Shown here piece by piece: positions 46,957-59,023 of a DNA stretch of 64,000 nt. The position numbers were made by a program, and so were the translations under genes. Origin of the DNA: Sinotaia quadrata (lineage: Eukaryota; Mollusca; Gastropoda; Architaenioglossa; Viviparidae); assembly GCA_028829895.1 (NCBI GenBank), contig CM054181.1, positions 46,965,759-47,029,758 of the forward strand. Reading direction: 5' to 3'. Positions within the stretch are counted from its first letter, which is position 1. Every line of letters starts with the position of its first letter. A model generated the notes under the pieces. That model was not told the origin of the DNA. It saw only the letters and a list, made by a program, of their open reading frames with translations, and ran no database searches.

Positions 46957-48350
46957 GTGTCATGCCAAAGCCAACTAGTGAATGGTTATGATGATTATTA
47001 ATTAATCGTCCATAACTAATTATAAGTGATGAGAATCTTAACTTTTGTTATTAATAATTCTCCAGCAGACACCACTCGTTTCTCTCACTTGACGGATATA
47101 CGGGCACTGTAAACGTTTTCTCTTCCACAACATTAAAGACAAACATTTACGTCACACAATATTTCCATAGGTGAAAATCTTCTTACTAAAGGAGAAGACA
47201 AATCTGCCTTTAATCTATATTTAGAGATTCCCTATCCACCCACTTTCTTCTTCAACATAAGGTTCTCAATATGTATAAGAAGGAAATTAAACTTAATAAA
47301 TTTATTAAATCAACAATCAAATATATACATTTCACAAATGCAATGAAAAAGATTACTTAACATCAGTATTTCCACAACCCACATTCAAATAATTTTATAC
47401 TACACAATCTTATATAAAAATACAATTCAATATAAATCACATAATAGTTCTTCTCAGAGAACAGAAATAGTTATTAGAGATAAGTGATAATAGTTTCTAT
47501 GTAACCTCATGTAGGTGCTGTCTTTCATGCGCTTTTGTAAAAGAGACACAAGTTTCAAAAGTTTATTGCTCGTCAGTTCTGTGAGTTTCTCTTGCATATC
47601 TGTAGGACACTAAGGTTAACTTGTTCAGTTATCATATCAGACATATATAATCAGGTTTGTAGATATAGTTACCTCATAGTAATTAGAGTGGAGTTTTTGA
47701 GAGATAATTATAGTCAATGTACATAAACTTGTCAATGATAGCAGCGGTCAGTAGCACATGTTTAAATCACGTGATTTGCAACAAGGTTACTTTCTTTCTT
47801 ATTAGATGATGGTCCAATATACCATGAGCCAATATACCATGAGCCAATATACCATGAGCCAACATACCATGATCCAATATACCATTTGGCACATTTATAC
47901 AACTGTTCCAGAATCTTTGATGAGCTCACAAACCACACCAAGAAGAATCATCCTGAACTTCATATACACTACCCAAGCACACCGTGAGGAAAGTTCCCGA
48001 ATTTTCTTGTACGCTATTCAACACACCATGAGTATTGTTCCAGAAACTTTCGTGATATCTCGAGACCAAACTCAAGTCTCGTTTTGGCTCTCAAACAGAA
48101 TTCACAAGAATCAACGTACAGCAACACATTAATTGATATGTTGGATGACAATGCTCGTAGAGTACAGTAGTCACTGCAGTCTGAAGTGGATCCAAGGTTA
48201 CAAAATCAAAAGTATCAAAACAAAGCACCATCCTTTCATAAGCTAACAATTGCCGTTTTGACTGTACTTGAGTTATGTCAAAATCAAAGTGATCAGAATA
48301 TAGAATTTTCTTCAACAAAGTAACTTTCAGTCTATTCCCCATTCGATGAA
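46957..48350. mobile_element. family A interspersed repeat, copy 3 (longest)
   Basis: Starts with 'gtgtcatgccaaagccaact' directly after 'agagaaaaagata'. It includes 'ccagcagacaccactcgttt', 'aatttattaaatcaacaatc' and 'gttattagagataagtgata', then 'cgagaccaaactcaagtctc' and 'gaattcacaagaatcaac'. The final shared block is 'caaagtgatcagaatataga' through 'cattcgatgaaa'. Shared order with copy 2 extends over about 1.3 kb. A 15-bp internal repeat ('accatgagccaatat', five copies) lies at 47815-47885. No coding frame; the 108- and 83-codon frames are not domain-like. Confidence 0.87.
47812..47888. repeat. 15-bp tandem repeat inside family A copy 3
   Basis: Five units of 'accatgagccaatat' with one 'acat' variant and one 'gatcc' variant. 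Absent from copy 2 at the matching point, so it arose after insertion. Confidence 0.93.
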
Positions 48351-49199
48351 ATTGTTATGAACAAGTATAAGACTATTAGTCAGAAAAACTACTCATCTGC
48401 TTGGAATTGGTTCGGATTGCATCAGCAAATTCTAGTATATTCTTTAACAACTCTGGTACTTAGAAAACTATTGTCATGTGCAGTACCCTAAGGTCATAAC
48501 ACATTGACATTTTTAAAAAATATATAACAATTAAGTTTAGAAATAGGAATGGGCAAATTTACTCTTCCACAGATAGATAGATAATCTAAATATCTTTTAG
48601 TAAAACCTCTTTTTAAGACACATTGTAGTGAAGTGTATAAAAGAACTTCTAACTTTTATTTACATATATTTTAATATCTTCATACGTTAGGATATGAGGG
48701 CTCTTATCCTACTGATATTAAATATAAGGAATAAACATTATTTAGAAAATTTTAAAGGACATAATTCTCTTTCCGTCAAATGTGATGTCAGTAACTGAAT
48801 GGCGTCTCTCTAACAAAGCCGCTTGATTCAAAGGTAGTCTGCCTGAAATGGTCGCCTAGTAAACGGCAGACCAAGAACACCTTTGCACTCAAATCGATTT
48901 TAATTTTACCTTTAAATGCAACATAAACTACGTGCGGTACACAAGTGAGAAGACTTTTTAAAAGATTTAAATACGTTTCACACGTCAAGCAGAGTTAAGG
49001 GCCTTGTTGCTAAGGCAAGCTGAAGAGATGGAAACGACAAGCTTGTTGCACGTGGGCAAAGGTAGTGCAAAACTATAAATGCTTCAAGAACCACTTTAGA
49101 ATGCTAGTTATTGTGTGCATTTTTTAAAAATTTTACTTTTGTTTAATTTTTCACTTCCATCCGACACTACTCAGTTACTTGGCACTGAGTGGTAAGACA
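48351..49199. other. AT-rich unique stretch, nothing recognised
   Basis: A short GATA group lies at 48571-48583. The minus frame 48788-48988 has no domain. Confidence 0.5.
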
Positions 49200-50060
49200 G
49201 ACAACTCATTCTAGTTTACAAGATAACCTATTGCATACCTCGTTTTCAAGTGTTCTGTTTTTTCAAAATGTGATCTTGTACTCATTTAGTGCCTTGTCTT
49301 CTGACTTGTGGTTTATAACTTGTTAAAACGTCCATTTTTTCGATTTGCGTTCTTTTTTAAAACTTCTACTCGTTGAAAGTCTTGTCATCCGACTTGCTGT
49401 TTAGAACTTTTTACGTCTCGCTGTTCACCTGGTGGACTTAATTTCGATTTAGTGTCTTATCTTCCGACTTGCTACTTAAAACTCATTCAACGTCTTGTTC
49501 TACTTGTTCTTAAACATGTACTCATTTAACTGTCTTGTCTTCTGTCGTGTGCGTTAACACTCGTTACAACGTCCTGTTATACTTGCTGTCTTAAACAAGT
49601 ACTCATTAAAGTGTCTTGTCTTCTGTCGTGTGCTTTAACACTCGTTACAACGTCCTCTTATACTTGTGGTCTTAAACATGTACTCATTAAAGTGTCTTGT
49701 CTTCTGTCGTGTGCTTTAACACTCGTTACAACGTCCTGTTATACTTGTTGTCTTAAACATGTACTCATTAAAGTGTCTTGTCTTCTGTCGTGTGCTTTAA
49801 CACTCGTTACAACGTCCTGTTATACTTGTGGTCTTAAACATGTACTCATTAAAGTGTCTTGTCTTCTGTCGTGTGCTTTAACACTCGTTACAACGTCCTG
49901 TTATACTTGTTGTCTTAAACATGTACCCATTTAAGTGTCTTGAATTCCGTCGTGAGGTTTAACAATCGTTACAACGTCCTGTTATATTTGTGTTCATTTA
50001 AACATGTGCCCGTTTAAGTGTCGTGTCTTCACGTCCCGTTCTTTGGCTTGGGTCTTGCGC
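49200..50060. repeat. 81-bp minisatellite of two ~40-bp monomers
   Basis: From 49590 to 49940 about 4.5 nearly perfect 81-bp units are present. Each has a half with 'gtgtcttgtcttctgtcgtg' and a half with 'acaacgtcctgttatacttg'. The halves align with each other (ctc.tta.a.tgtc.tgt). Outside this core the repeat decays on both sides (49200-49590 and 49940-50060) and single ~40-bp monomers are visible. The 107-codon frame at 49611-49934 follows from 81 being a multiple of three. Confidence 0.92.
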
Positions 50061-50559
50061 CAGCTTCAGATCCACTTCTTCGTCTTGTAGTTGGTTTATG
50101 ATCTTGTAACATTCCGACTTATATTAGTTTTAATTGTCTATTTTATCAGACTTGTAAGTTCTTTTTGTTTGCTTCCTTTCTTTTTTTTTGTTTTTTGTTG
50201 CTTTTACTCATTTAATGTCATCCCCTCCCGTTTTATTGTTTGAACGTCTGTCTTCCGTTTGTGATCTCATGCTCCTTTACGTGACCTAGTCTTCCAACTT
50301 ACAATCTTATACTTGTTGAGAGTGTTTATTTTTTAATTTCTGGTCAAATGGTCTTTTACGTCCTCTTCTTTCCGATTTGTGGTTTCATACTTATGTCTGT
50401 ATCCTTTTCTCCACTTTAATTCTATACCTGAGTAAATGGTCATCCTCCGAATTGAGGGACGTGTACCCGATTAAATTTCCCGTTTACTGGTTTGTGATCT
50501 AAATACCTGGTTGAAATATTTTCACGGACAGGTGCAATACTATTCGCTGAAGTGTCTCT
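50061..50559. repeat. decayed flank of the ~40-bp monomer family
   Basis: Words such as 'gacttgtagtt', 'cttccgacttgtgatc' and 'cttgtg.tctcatac' recur loosely at about 40-60 bp. I read this as old copies of the neighbouring array rather than unique DNA. Confidence 0.55.
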
Positions 50560-50735
50560 TAATTCGTTCTAAGACTTGTAGTCGGGCACTTGAAGCTTCT
50601 CTCAAATTCGTTCTAAGACTTGTAGTCGGGCACTTAAAGCTTCTCTCAAATTCGTTCTAAGACTTGTAGTCGGGCACTTGAAGCTTCTCTCAAATTCGTT
50701 CTAAGACTTGTGGAGAGACACCTGAAATGTCTGTT
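50560..50735. repeat. 44-bp minisatellite, ~4 copies
   Basis: Near-identical units with 'aattcgttctaagacttgta' and 'gtcgggcacttgaagcttct'. It shares 'gacttgtag' with the decayed repeats to its left. Confidence 0.95.
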
Positions 50736-51164
50736 TCTCTGATTTGAGGACTTGCACTCATTTATGTTCCGAACTTCTGCCTTGTCAGCACGTAGTCATT
50801 TAAGTTTTCTTCATCTGCGATTGGTCACCTTATTAACCAATGACATGTTCCATGCACTGGCATGTGTCTATCAGATTACACCATGGTTTAAGGACTTGAT
50901 CCGTTCAAATATCCTTTTCCTCCTCTTGTAGTCTCAAACCCGTTTTAAGTATTATATCTGATTAATTAATTAAAACAATATTGGTTTTAGTATTTTTCTA
51001 AAGTTTTAGTGCTATAGCTGCATTATCTCAAATTCCGCATAAATTTTAAATCGCACATAATTTGAGTCTGCAGTCTTAAAATATTTGTAAAATATATTTT
51101 AAAATAAATTCAATTCTGAGAACCGGGAAGATGTCTTAGTTCTTCTTTTACCTTGTGAGACATT
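50736..51164. other. AT-rich stretch, nothing recognised
   Basis: May contain further decayed monomers near 50736-50960. No gene seen. Confidence 0.5.
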
Positions 51165-51475
51165 TACTAATTAATAAATCAAATTAAACTAGTTAATAAA
51201 TCAAATTTACTATTTAAAAAACTAAATTAACCTAGTTAATAAATCAAATTAAAATAATTAATAAATCAAATTAAACTAATTAATAAATCAAATTTACTAG
51301 TTAATAAATCAAATGAATCTAGTTATTAAATCAAATTTACCAATTAAAAATCGAATTAAACTTGTTAATAAATAAATCAAATTTCTAGTTAAAAAATCAA
51401 ATTAAAATAGTATTAAACTAGTTAATAAATCAAAATTACTATTTAATAAATCAAATTAAACTAGTTGTTGACGTT
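51165..51475. repeat. ~20-bp AT-rich minisatellite
   Basis: 'ctagttaataaatcaaatta' recurs with spacing of 18-23 bp, about 15 units. Confidence 0.9.
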
Positions 51476-51939
51476 ATTTGATTGCACACAGGAATCGTCG
51501 CGATTACTTGAAAAATTAATTGGATAATGTCACCAACGAATTTGTTCTGCACCTCTTTACAAATCAAAAACCCCAGTAGTAAATGGAGTACGCCTCGTTA
51601 AAAGGCACAAACTCCTAAGGTAAAATGGTTTATACCTCTGTAAAATGTACTAACTCTTAATTAACAGTATGCAGTATTGAACATATCCTTTTACAACGCA
51701 GGAACTCCCGATGTTAACTGTATAGAGCATACTTCAAAACGCACAAAACTTTAAATCTCTGTGAGGAATAACCCTTTTAAAAACACGAGCTCTAGAAATA
51801 AAATATTCATTGAGAGTATATATTTTCATATCATACAAAGTCGAAATTAAAATTGCATTATGCACAAAGCCAGAATAATGATCACGTGAGATATACATAA
51901 GTGTATATAAATGCAAGTGCGAATGCGTATTTATATATA

Positions 51940-51940
<1 letters not shown>
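51476..51940. other. AT-rich stretch with weak ~50-bp periodicity
   Basis: Words like 'cctc..taaaa.gcac.aactc' return about every 50-60 bp from 51550 to 51750, too diverged to call securely. Confidence 0.45.
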
Positions 51941-51995
<55 letters not shown>

Positions 51996-52039
51996 AATTT
52001 TTAAAATATATATGATTCGATATGCTTATACCTATGAAG

Positions 52040-52127
<88 letters not shown>

Positions 52128-52255
52128 TGAAGAAGGAATTGGGGGATTAAAGTAAACGTGGGATTGTCTGTGGATATGAGTACACTGAGTGAGAGAATTC
52201 GACGATGTATGAATGTATATTGACGTATTCGTGTATGGATTTATATAATGTGTAA

Positions 52256-52297
<42 letters not shown>
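51941..52297. repeat. three (GT)n arrays and one (GA)n
   Basis: GT runs at 51941-51994, 52041-52108 and 52259-52297, and a GA run at 52109-52127. The 84-codon plus frame (Cys/Val) is an artefact. Confidence 0.96.
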
Positions 52298-52301
<4 letters not shown>

Positions 52302-52685
52302 GTGTTGAATTGTGTCATTGAACTTGTTAAATGTAGGTTGATTACCTTCTTCTTAAACTATATATAGATTATGAAAATGAACTGTGTATACAGTATACTT
52401 TTACATATATATATTGAATGACAGTAAAGTGTATACTTATGTTTTTAAAGTGTGTATGTATACTTGCTTTCGTGTCTTTCACTAGCTTGTACATTGTAAA
52501 GTGTTTTGCACCCTGGTGTGAACACTTGGTAATGTTTGACTTGCAGTAGAAATAGTCGTCACACCGCGGTTTTTCCTCCCTATTATTCTTCTTTATTCCG
52601 CATTTGTTTTTGAGCGACGCAAAATAGTCCTGACCCTTAAATATAAAATCAATCCTCCCTTGTTCTTTCTATGTGTTCTCTACCA
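52298..52685. other. AT-rich unique stretch
   Basis: Nothing recognised. Confidence 0.5.
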
Positions 52686-52985
52686 CCACCATCACATCCT
52701 CTCTCTCTCCGTCTCTCCCTCTCTTATCTCTTCCTCTTTTTTCTCCCTCTTCCCACTCTCTCTCCTCTCTCCCTCTTTCTTTTCTCCCTCTTCCTACTCT
52801 CTCTCCTCTCTCCTCTCTACATCTTTCTTTCTCCCTCTTCCCACTCTCTCTCCTCTCTCCATCTTTCTTTACTCCCTCTTCCCACTCTCTCCTCTCTCCC
52901 TCTTTTTTCTCCCTCTTCCCACTCTCTCTCCTCTCTCCCTCTTTTTTCTCCCTCTTCCCACTCTCTCTCCTCTCTCCTCTTTTGT
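52686..52985. repeat. 39-bp pyrimidine minisatellite
   Basis: Units combine 'tctccctcttcccactctct' and 'ctcctctctccctctttttt', about seven copies. The strand is almost wholly C and T. Being a multiple of three in length, it leaves three plus frames and one minus frame (Glu/Arg/Lys-rich, 131 codons) open. Confidence 0.95.
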
Positions 52986-53845
52986 ATCCACAATCTTTTC
53001 CCTTGCTCTCTCGTGTTTTGTTGTTAAATAAATGATTTATATATTCATTTCTGCTTATGCTCAACTATTTGTCCAGCTAAGACCAGATTTGAAGAAATAA
53101 AATAACATTTCATATTATTTAGATGTATAAGATTTTAAGTTAATAATCTTAAGCTTGGAGAAACGCTTTTCAAACCATCTGGCATCATTCCTCTCCACCT
53201 CTTTCCAGCCTGAGACTACTTGAAACTTTGCAGTCTGTAAGTTCTTTGCTTCATACGCACTACGCATTAAAGAAAAAACAAAGCAGATCGATTGTACTCT
53301 CCTAAGATTGGATCTCTTGTAAACATTTGACGTCATCGATGAGAGTGGGGCATTCCTCAGACTGGGTGTCTTTTAAATATTTTACGTCCTTCATAAGATA
53401 GGGGATTGGTTGTCCCGTTGCAATGTCCCCCTCCCCTCCTCCTCCTTCCCCCCTCCCCAAGCGCGAAAGCGGCGGAAGCCGGAAGCGCCCCCCTACATGA
53501 CCAACCAACCCGTTGCAATGAGATGGCGGTTGGAGACTCATATTTGCAATTTTACGTCCACTTTCCAACTTGTCCAATGCATTTTACATAATTGATAATT
53601 GCAACTAATTTGTTTTCTTTTAAACTGCAAATGAAAAATAAATAAATAAGAAAACAAAAGTAATTCCGATTAACTGTACGGCTCCCAGACTAATGTAAGT
53701 TCTGTAGCAGCTGAACATCACTGTAGAATTCAGTAAATATGCAATTCTAATCCGGCGAGTGACATACTTATGCACTGGCCAAGTTAAGAATGAAACATTA
53801 TTTGGTTGTGATAGTACAAAGAAATAAATAAAATAAACATCCAAA
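52986..53845. other. unique stretch with one GC-rich patch
   Basis: The GC-rich patch is listed as a possible promoter. Two loosely similar ~57-bp segments lie at about 53285-53400 ('tttgacgtcatcgatgagag' against 'ttttacgtccttcataagat'). Confidence 0.45.
53440..53540. promoter_or_regulatory. GC-rich patch with ETS- and YY1-like words
   Basis: Contains 'agcgcgaaagcggcggaagc', an ETS-core 'gccggaag' and 'agatggcggttgg', similar to a YY1 site overlapping a start codon. In an AT-rich window this combination is typical of animal housekeeping promoters. The plus frame from that ATG is just 22 codons (MAVGDSYLQF...) before a stop, so an exon is not established. Confidence 0.25.
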
Positions 53846-53999
<154 letters not shown>

Positions 54000-55729
54000 A
54001 AAACTTGTGCACATTCATAAATGTCAATTAAATTGAATAAATAGATAATACTGTATACTCTCTTGCGGCCGCTGTATCCAACAGTAGCCAAAATTCTCAA
54101 GAAGAATTCTAAATAAGGATTTGTTTTAGTTGTAGTGGCGGGTGGTGTATTGTAGATGTAGTGGCCGGTGATGTGTTTCAAGCCATCCGTCATTAGTGAA
54201 CGATGAATTAAAAACTTAGTCAACCATGCCCTAAGTCATTAGTTACCCGGTGACTCAGGACATCATACGAAAACTGGATATTTGTCTAACCGTATGTCTA
54301 CACTTGAATTTACTATGTCCTGAAGTTACTCTGCCTTTATCTCTCAGCTTGAAACTGAGCCTAACATAGGTTTAGACATGAATCCATTATGCTCTTGTCT
54401 TTCCGTTTTGAACATACTGCCTAAAGCTAAGCTTAAGTCTAAAATTAAACCTGGCCAATAGAGATGAAACCATTCTATGACTCGATATGATTTTCAAGCT
54501 CGTCTGCCTCGATGACAGTACAATACGTTTGTTCCACGTGGTGCAAAAATGACCCTTGCCCACTTAATTGGACCGAACCAATGAAGTCATCTCATTAAAT
54601 AGACCTATTCTAAGGGATTAACTACAAATACTGACTAAACTCCAATAAGTGGAGTCGGAAATCAAACGATCGGTTAGGTCCAACAAAACTTAACTTCTGC
54701 AGCAAAATGTGTGTTCTTCCATTTCCTTACATTTTAAAACATTTTTTTTCTTTATTGCTCCTCCGTGGACACATTATTTAATTACTGAGATGTCACATGC
54801 ATGCATTCACATACCTAAATTCCTAACTAGCTGAGCTCACTTATGAAAATAAAAATAATATAATTTTTTTTTAATGAGGGGGTAGCGTCAGAGTCGTTTC
54901 TTCCTTGTACCTCAGCTTCCTTTATCATCAACTCAGGAATATGAACCAAGTAAACGTAAGGTGTCACTTTCCGAGATAACCCACCCACAACAGTTGCTAT
55001 TCTCTCCCCTTACACGCATTCCACGTTTGTGATGAATTGCATTATTGTTTAGCGGTGCGTCAAACTTAATTTTCCATCGGTGACAGTACCAAATGTTAAT
55101 CGACTTTTCATAAATCCGTGGGATTAAGCGCGACACTTTACGATATTTATATTAAAGGGCGATGGGGAGAAAAAATACTGAAATGACAAGAGATGATAAA
55201 ATTATGTTTGTGCTCATTTCATCGTCGACTGAGTTGATTAAAAATTGCTTTCAAGCTCGTCTTCGATATTTAGTATCGAACTTCTTTCTATAGATATTCC
55301 TCATGTCACTCAATCCACCCCACCCTCCACCCCCTTCTAAATTAAAAAGAATAAATTTCAAAAGAAAAAATATGGAAAGTAAATTACTTTCAAAATTTAA
55401 AATTTATAGAAAAAATAAATGCGTATATGTAAAACTGTTACGTTTCTTATGTCCGTTTGCGAGGAGTGCAATTGTGCTTTTTTTAATTTTGTTTTGTTTT
55501 GTTTTAATTTGAGCTTTTTTAATTTTGCTCTGAGTATTTGTTTTATTTTGATACATTTAGTGTTTTACTATATTTTGTTTTGTTTTGCATGACAGGTAAA
55601 TAGTAGATTTGTTATAATGACGCATTATACTTCGAGGTGGGTCGAGAGAAGATGGGGAGAGGTTTCTAGATGCCCTCTATTGCTTAGAACTTGCAGATTA
55701 GTGAACTTCTGGAAAGATTTCTTCCCATC
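54000..55729. other. unique region, nothing recognised
   Basis: No open frame above 70 codons, no tandem repeat and no matching element. Confidence 0.5.
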
Positions 55730-57020
55730 TTACTCTGATGCAGATAGCGACCAATCTAGACAAGTGTGTTATACTTTAAGATGAGTTTGTTTTTCAGGTT
55801 TATCTCTTTTCCAGACAAAAGCCAGACTATACAAAGTGTGTTGAAGTTTAAGATGAGATATTTTCAGGTTTATCTCTGTTGCAGACATTGACTAGACTAG
55901 ACACGTGTGAGTTGAAGTTTAAGATGAGATATTTTTTCAGGTTTATCTCTGTTGTAGACATTGACTAGGCTACATACGTGTGAGTTGAACTTTAGGATGA
56001 CCTTTTTTCAGGTTTATCTCTGTTGTAGACAATGACTAGACTTCATACGTGTGATTTGAACTTTAAGATGACCATTTTTCAGGTTTATCATTGTTTCAGA
56101 TAGCGACCAGACTAGTAAGGTGATGTATTGAACTTTGGATTTGTGTTTCTTTACAATTTCTACAATTTTCAAGAGAAAGACCAGACTAGTAAGATGATGT
56201 ATTGAACTTTAGACCTGTGTCTCTTTACAAGTTCTTCTGTTTTTAAGAGATCGACCAGACTAGTAAGGTGATGTATTGAACTTTAGACTAGTGTGTTTTT
56301 TACACTTTGTTCTGTAATCAAGAGATCGACCAGACTAGTAAGGTGATGTATTGAACTTTAGACTAGTGTGTTTTTTACACTTTGTTCTGTATTCAAGAGA
56401 TCGACCAGACTAGTAAGGTGATGAATTGAACTTTAGACTAGCGTCTCTTTACATGTTCTACTGTTTGCAAGAGAATGACCAGACTAGTAAGGTGATGTAT
56501 TGAACTTTAGACCTGTGTCTCTTCACAAGTTCTTCTGTTTTCAAGAGACTGACTAGACTGTTAATATGTTATAGTGAACATTAATCTCGGGTTTCTTACA
56601 GGTTCACCTTTGTGTAAAAGAGCGTCTAAACTTGAAAGATAATACTATCTAACTTGCAGATTTTATCAAAGTTCGCTCCTGTAGCAGAAATCTGCAGTGG
56701 GGAAATACAAACTGTTTATTCAGTTTGTAGCTGTTTTGCTTCTTCTTGTTTATGTTTTTGTGGTATCTTTTTACCGCTTCGTGCTTACCTTTATACTTCA
56801 CTACATTGCCAGACAGCATTATTTTGGTGAAATGGTGTTCTATTTGTGTGCTGTCGTGCTTACCTTTATACTTCACTACAATGTCAGACAGCATTGTATG
56901 GGTGAAATGGTGTTCTATTTTATGTGCTGTCGGGCTTGCTTTCTCTTAGACTGCTGAAGTCTTGAGTAGAATATATTTAGTAAATTTTAATTTTTTTCTC
57001 TATTGTCAGAGAGTGTCTAA
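55730..57020. repeat. 75-bp minisatellite, ~16 diverged units
   Basis: The best part (56150-56560) has units with 'gaccagactagtaaggtgat' and 'gtattgaactttagactagt'. The left part (55730-56110) has shorter units (about 62-75 bp) with 'caggtttatctctgttgtag'. The right part (56770-56950) has two 75-bp units with 'cctttatacttcactaca'. These look like three diverged subfamilies of one long-period array. Confidence 0.85.
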
Positions 57021-57029
57021 CATAGTGAA

Positions 57030-57370
57030 ATGATGTGGTATTTTATTTCGTATGATTTTGCTTTGCTGTGTTTTGCATTGTTATGTTGTGTTGTTTTCTT
57101 TTACTTCCATTTTCTTTGCTGTGTAGAGTTGTTTTGCTTTGCTTTGCTTTGCTGTGTTGTGTTGTGTTGTGCTGTGTTGTGTTGTGTTGTGTTGTGTTGT
57201 GTTGTGTTGTGTTGTGTTGTGTTGTGTTGTGTTACTTTGCTGTGCTTTGCCTTGTTGTGTTGTGCTGTGTTGTTTTGTTTTGCTTTGTTGTTTTGTTGTT
57301 TTGTTTAGTTTTGTTGTGTTGTGTTGTTTTGCTTTGCTTTCTTTTGTTTTGTTTTGCTTTTTTGCCTTGC
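57030..57370. repeat. (TTGTG)n pentamer array with TTTTG flanks
   Basis: A pure GTTGT core at about 57150-57236 sits in TTTTG/CTTTG-rich DNA. A multiple of five is open in several frames, giving runs of LCCVV. None is a gene. Confidence 0.95.
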
Positions 57371-58969
57371 TTGGTTTGTTTTTCGCATTTCTTTTCTTTT
57401 TTTTTTTTTTTTTGGGGGGGGGGTTGGAGGTGAGGGGGCGGGTCTTTTGATACGTTTATCAAAACGTCCAACTGTGTCCACTTTGCGACTTCCAAAAGAT
57501 ATTGACATGCACTGCAAACTGAGATTCTGCCATAAGATTTTTTTACGAAAAATGGATTCAAAAACTTATACTATGCTGTGACAACGTTCTCAGAAAAGTG
57601 GAAATGCTCCCAGTTAGTTGGCTTAACACACAGCTTGACGATATCACTTATTTAATAACGTATCAGCTCGGGGTTTATTTGGGAGTAGGTTGACGTCATA
57701 AAGATTTAAATGGGTATTCCAGTCGCCATTAAGTTAATATTTCTTGAACTAAAGCATAACACTTTTTAAGATTTCGGAAACATTTTGCACTTTCTTTCAT
57801 AAACTGACACTTTAAAAAAATGGCCAGAACACTTTCGTTGTTTATTTCTATTTTGTTTTTGATTTTGTTTTTAATTCCTGTAACGTTAACATTACTTTTT
57901 TATTATCATCTCCTCTCCGTAGCTTTTCAATTACTTCTTAAATTATAACAACTCTAGGTGTCAGAGGTGTACTGGTCTCGTCTGATGCACACCACCAAGT
58001 AGTCGAAGTGTTTTTAGGAGTAAGATATGTTCGCCCTAAACAGAAAGCGTTTTCAGTGCTTGCCAAAACGCACCCTACCAGAAATCGTTTAATAATAAGA
58101 TAATGATATGCGGAAAGGAAAAATTAATAAAATAAAAAATATAAAAAGGAAGAAGAAATTAAAAGAGAAGAGAAAAAGAAACAAATACAAAAAAAAGGAA
58201 AGACAACCGAAAAAAAAAAGATGAAGTCGATATTAGGTCAGAAATCTTAAATACGGGTCACTCATGGTTTCAATAGGTCTGATGAAGGAAACTAAGATAT
58301 GAAGTTATTGCTTGTTAACTTGTTGCTATTATTTTCTTAGGTGAAGGTGAGAGAGGGGGGGTACACAAGTACATGAGTACTTGTGGTGATGTTTTGCTTG
58401 CGTTCAGCCGGTGTGCATCAAGTTCTGATAAGGTGAGCAAGACAGAGATTGGTATAAGTTATTATTAGGCAGTATAACGAATGATTTTGTTATAAATTAC
58501 AGTCTCAAGACGTAGTTGATTGACGTACAGTGACGTAGCCAAGCGTAAAATTGTGATCAGTAAGAACTGAAGCCTTCTTCTTAGTCCTCCTTCATAACGA
58601 GTTGACGGAATAAATCCTTGATTTAGCTGAAACACTTTTCAGATTTATAACAGTTGAACTGTTTAATTAATTCCTGCTAACCACATTAATATTTCGTGCA
58701 ATATATTACCGCCACCACCCTAAGAAAAATGTGACTTGATTACCTAGCTATTTGGTTCTTTTGATGTTTGTTTGAAGTAATTTACAAGGAGTCTTTCTCT
58801 TGTTATAACCTTTTTAAACGTACAGTCTAATAAACTTAAATACAAGAATTTCATTTTTTTCATTTAAAAGTATTGTTGTTATTGACATGAGTTATTTTGT
58901 TCATCTCAGTTGTTGTTTGCCTATTTCTTTATCTTACTGATTAATGTGTTTTATACTTGTGTGCTTGAA

Positions 58970-58973
<4 letters not shown>
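57371..58973. other. unique region with a T17-G10 junction
   Basis: T run 57397-57413 followed directly by G run 57414-57423. A-rich stretch at 58130-58220. A small inverted repeat 'caagtacatgagtacttg' lies near 58365-58383. No gene recognised. Confidence 0.5.

Positions 58974-59021
<48 letters not shown>
58974..59021. repeat. (GT)n microsatellite
   Basis: About 24 GT units. The 113-codon plus frame at 58910-59251 runs through it and has no domain. Confidence 0.96.

Positions 59022-59023
<2 letters not shown>

Noticed and set aside
52669..53064. Four overlapping frames of 118-131 codons
   Set aside because: All arise from the 39-bp pyrimidine repeat.
57030..57450. Cys/Val/Leu-rich frames of 92-121 codons
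   Set aside because: Translation of the (TTGTG)n tract.
58365..58383. Small hairpin 'caagtacatgagtacttg'
   Set aside because: A 7-bp stem is expected by chance in 64 kb and nothing adjoins it.
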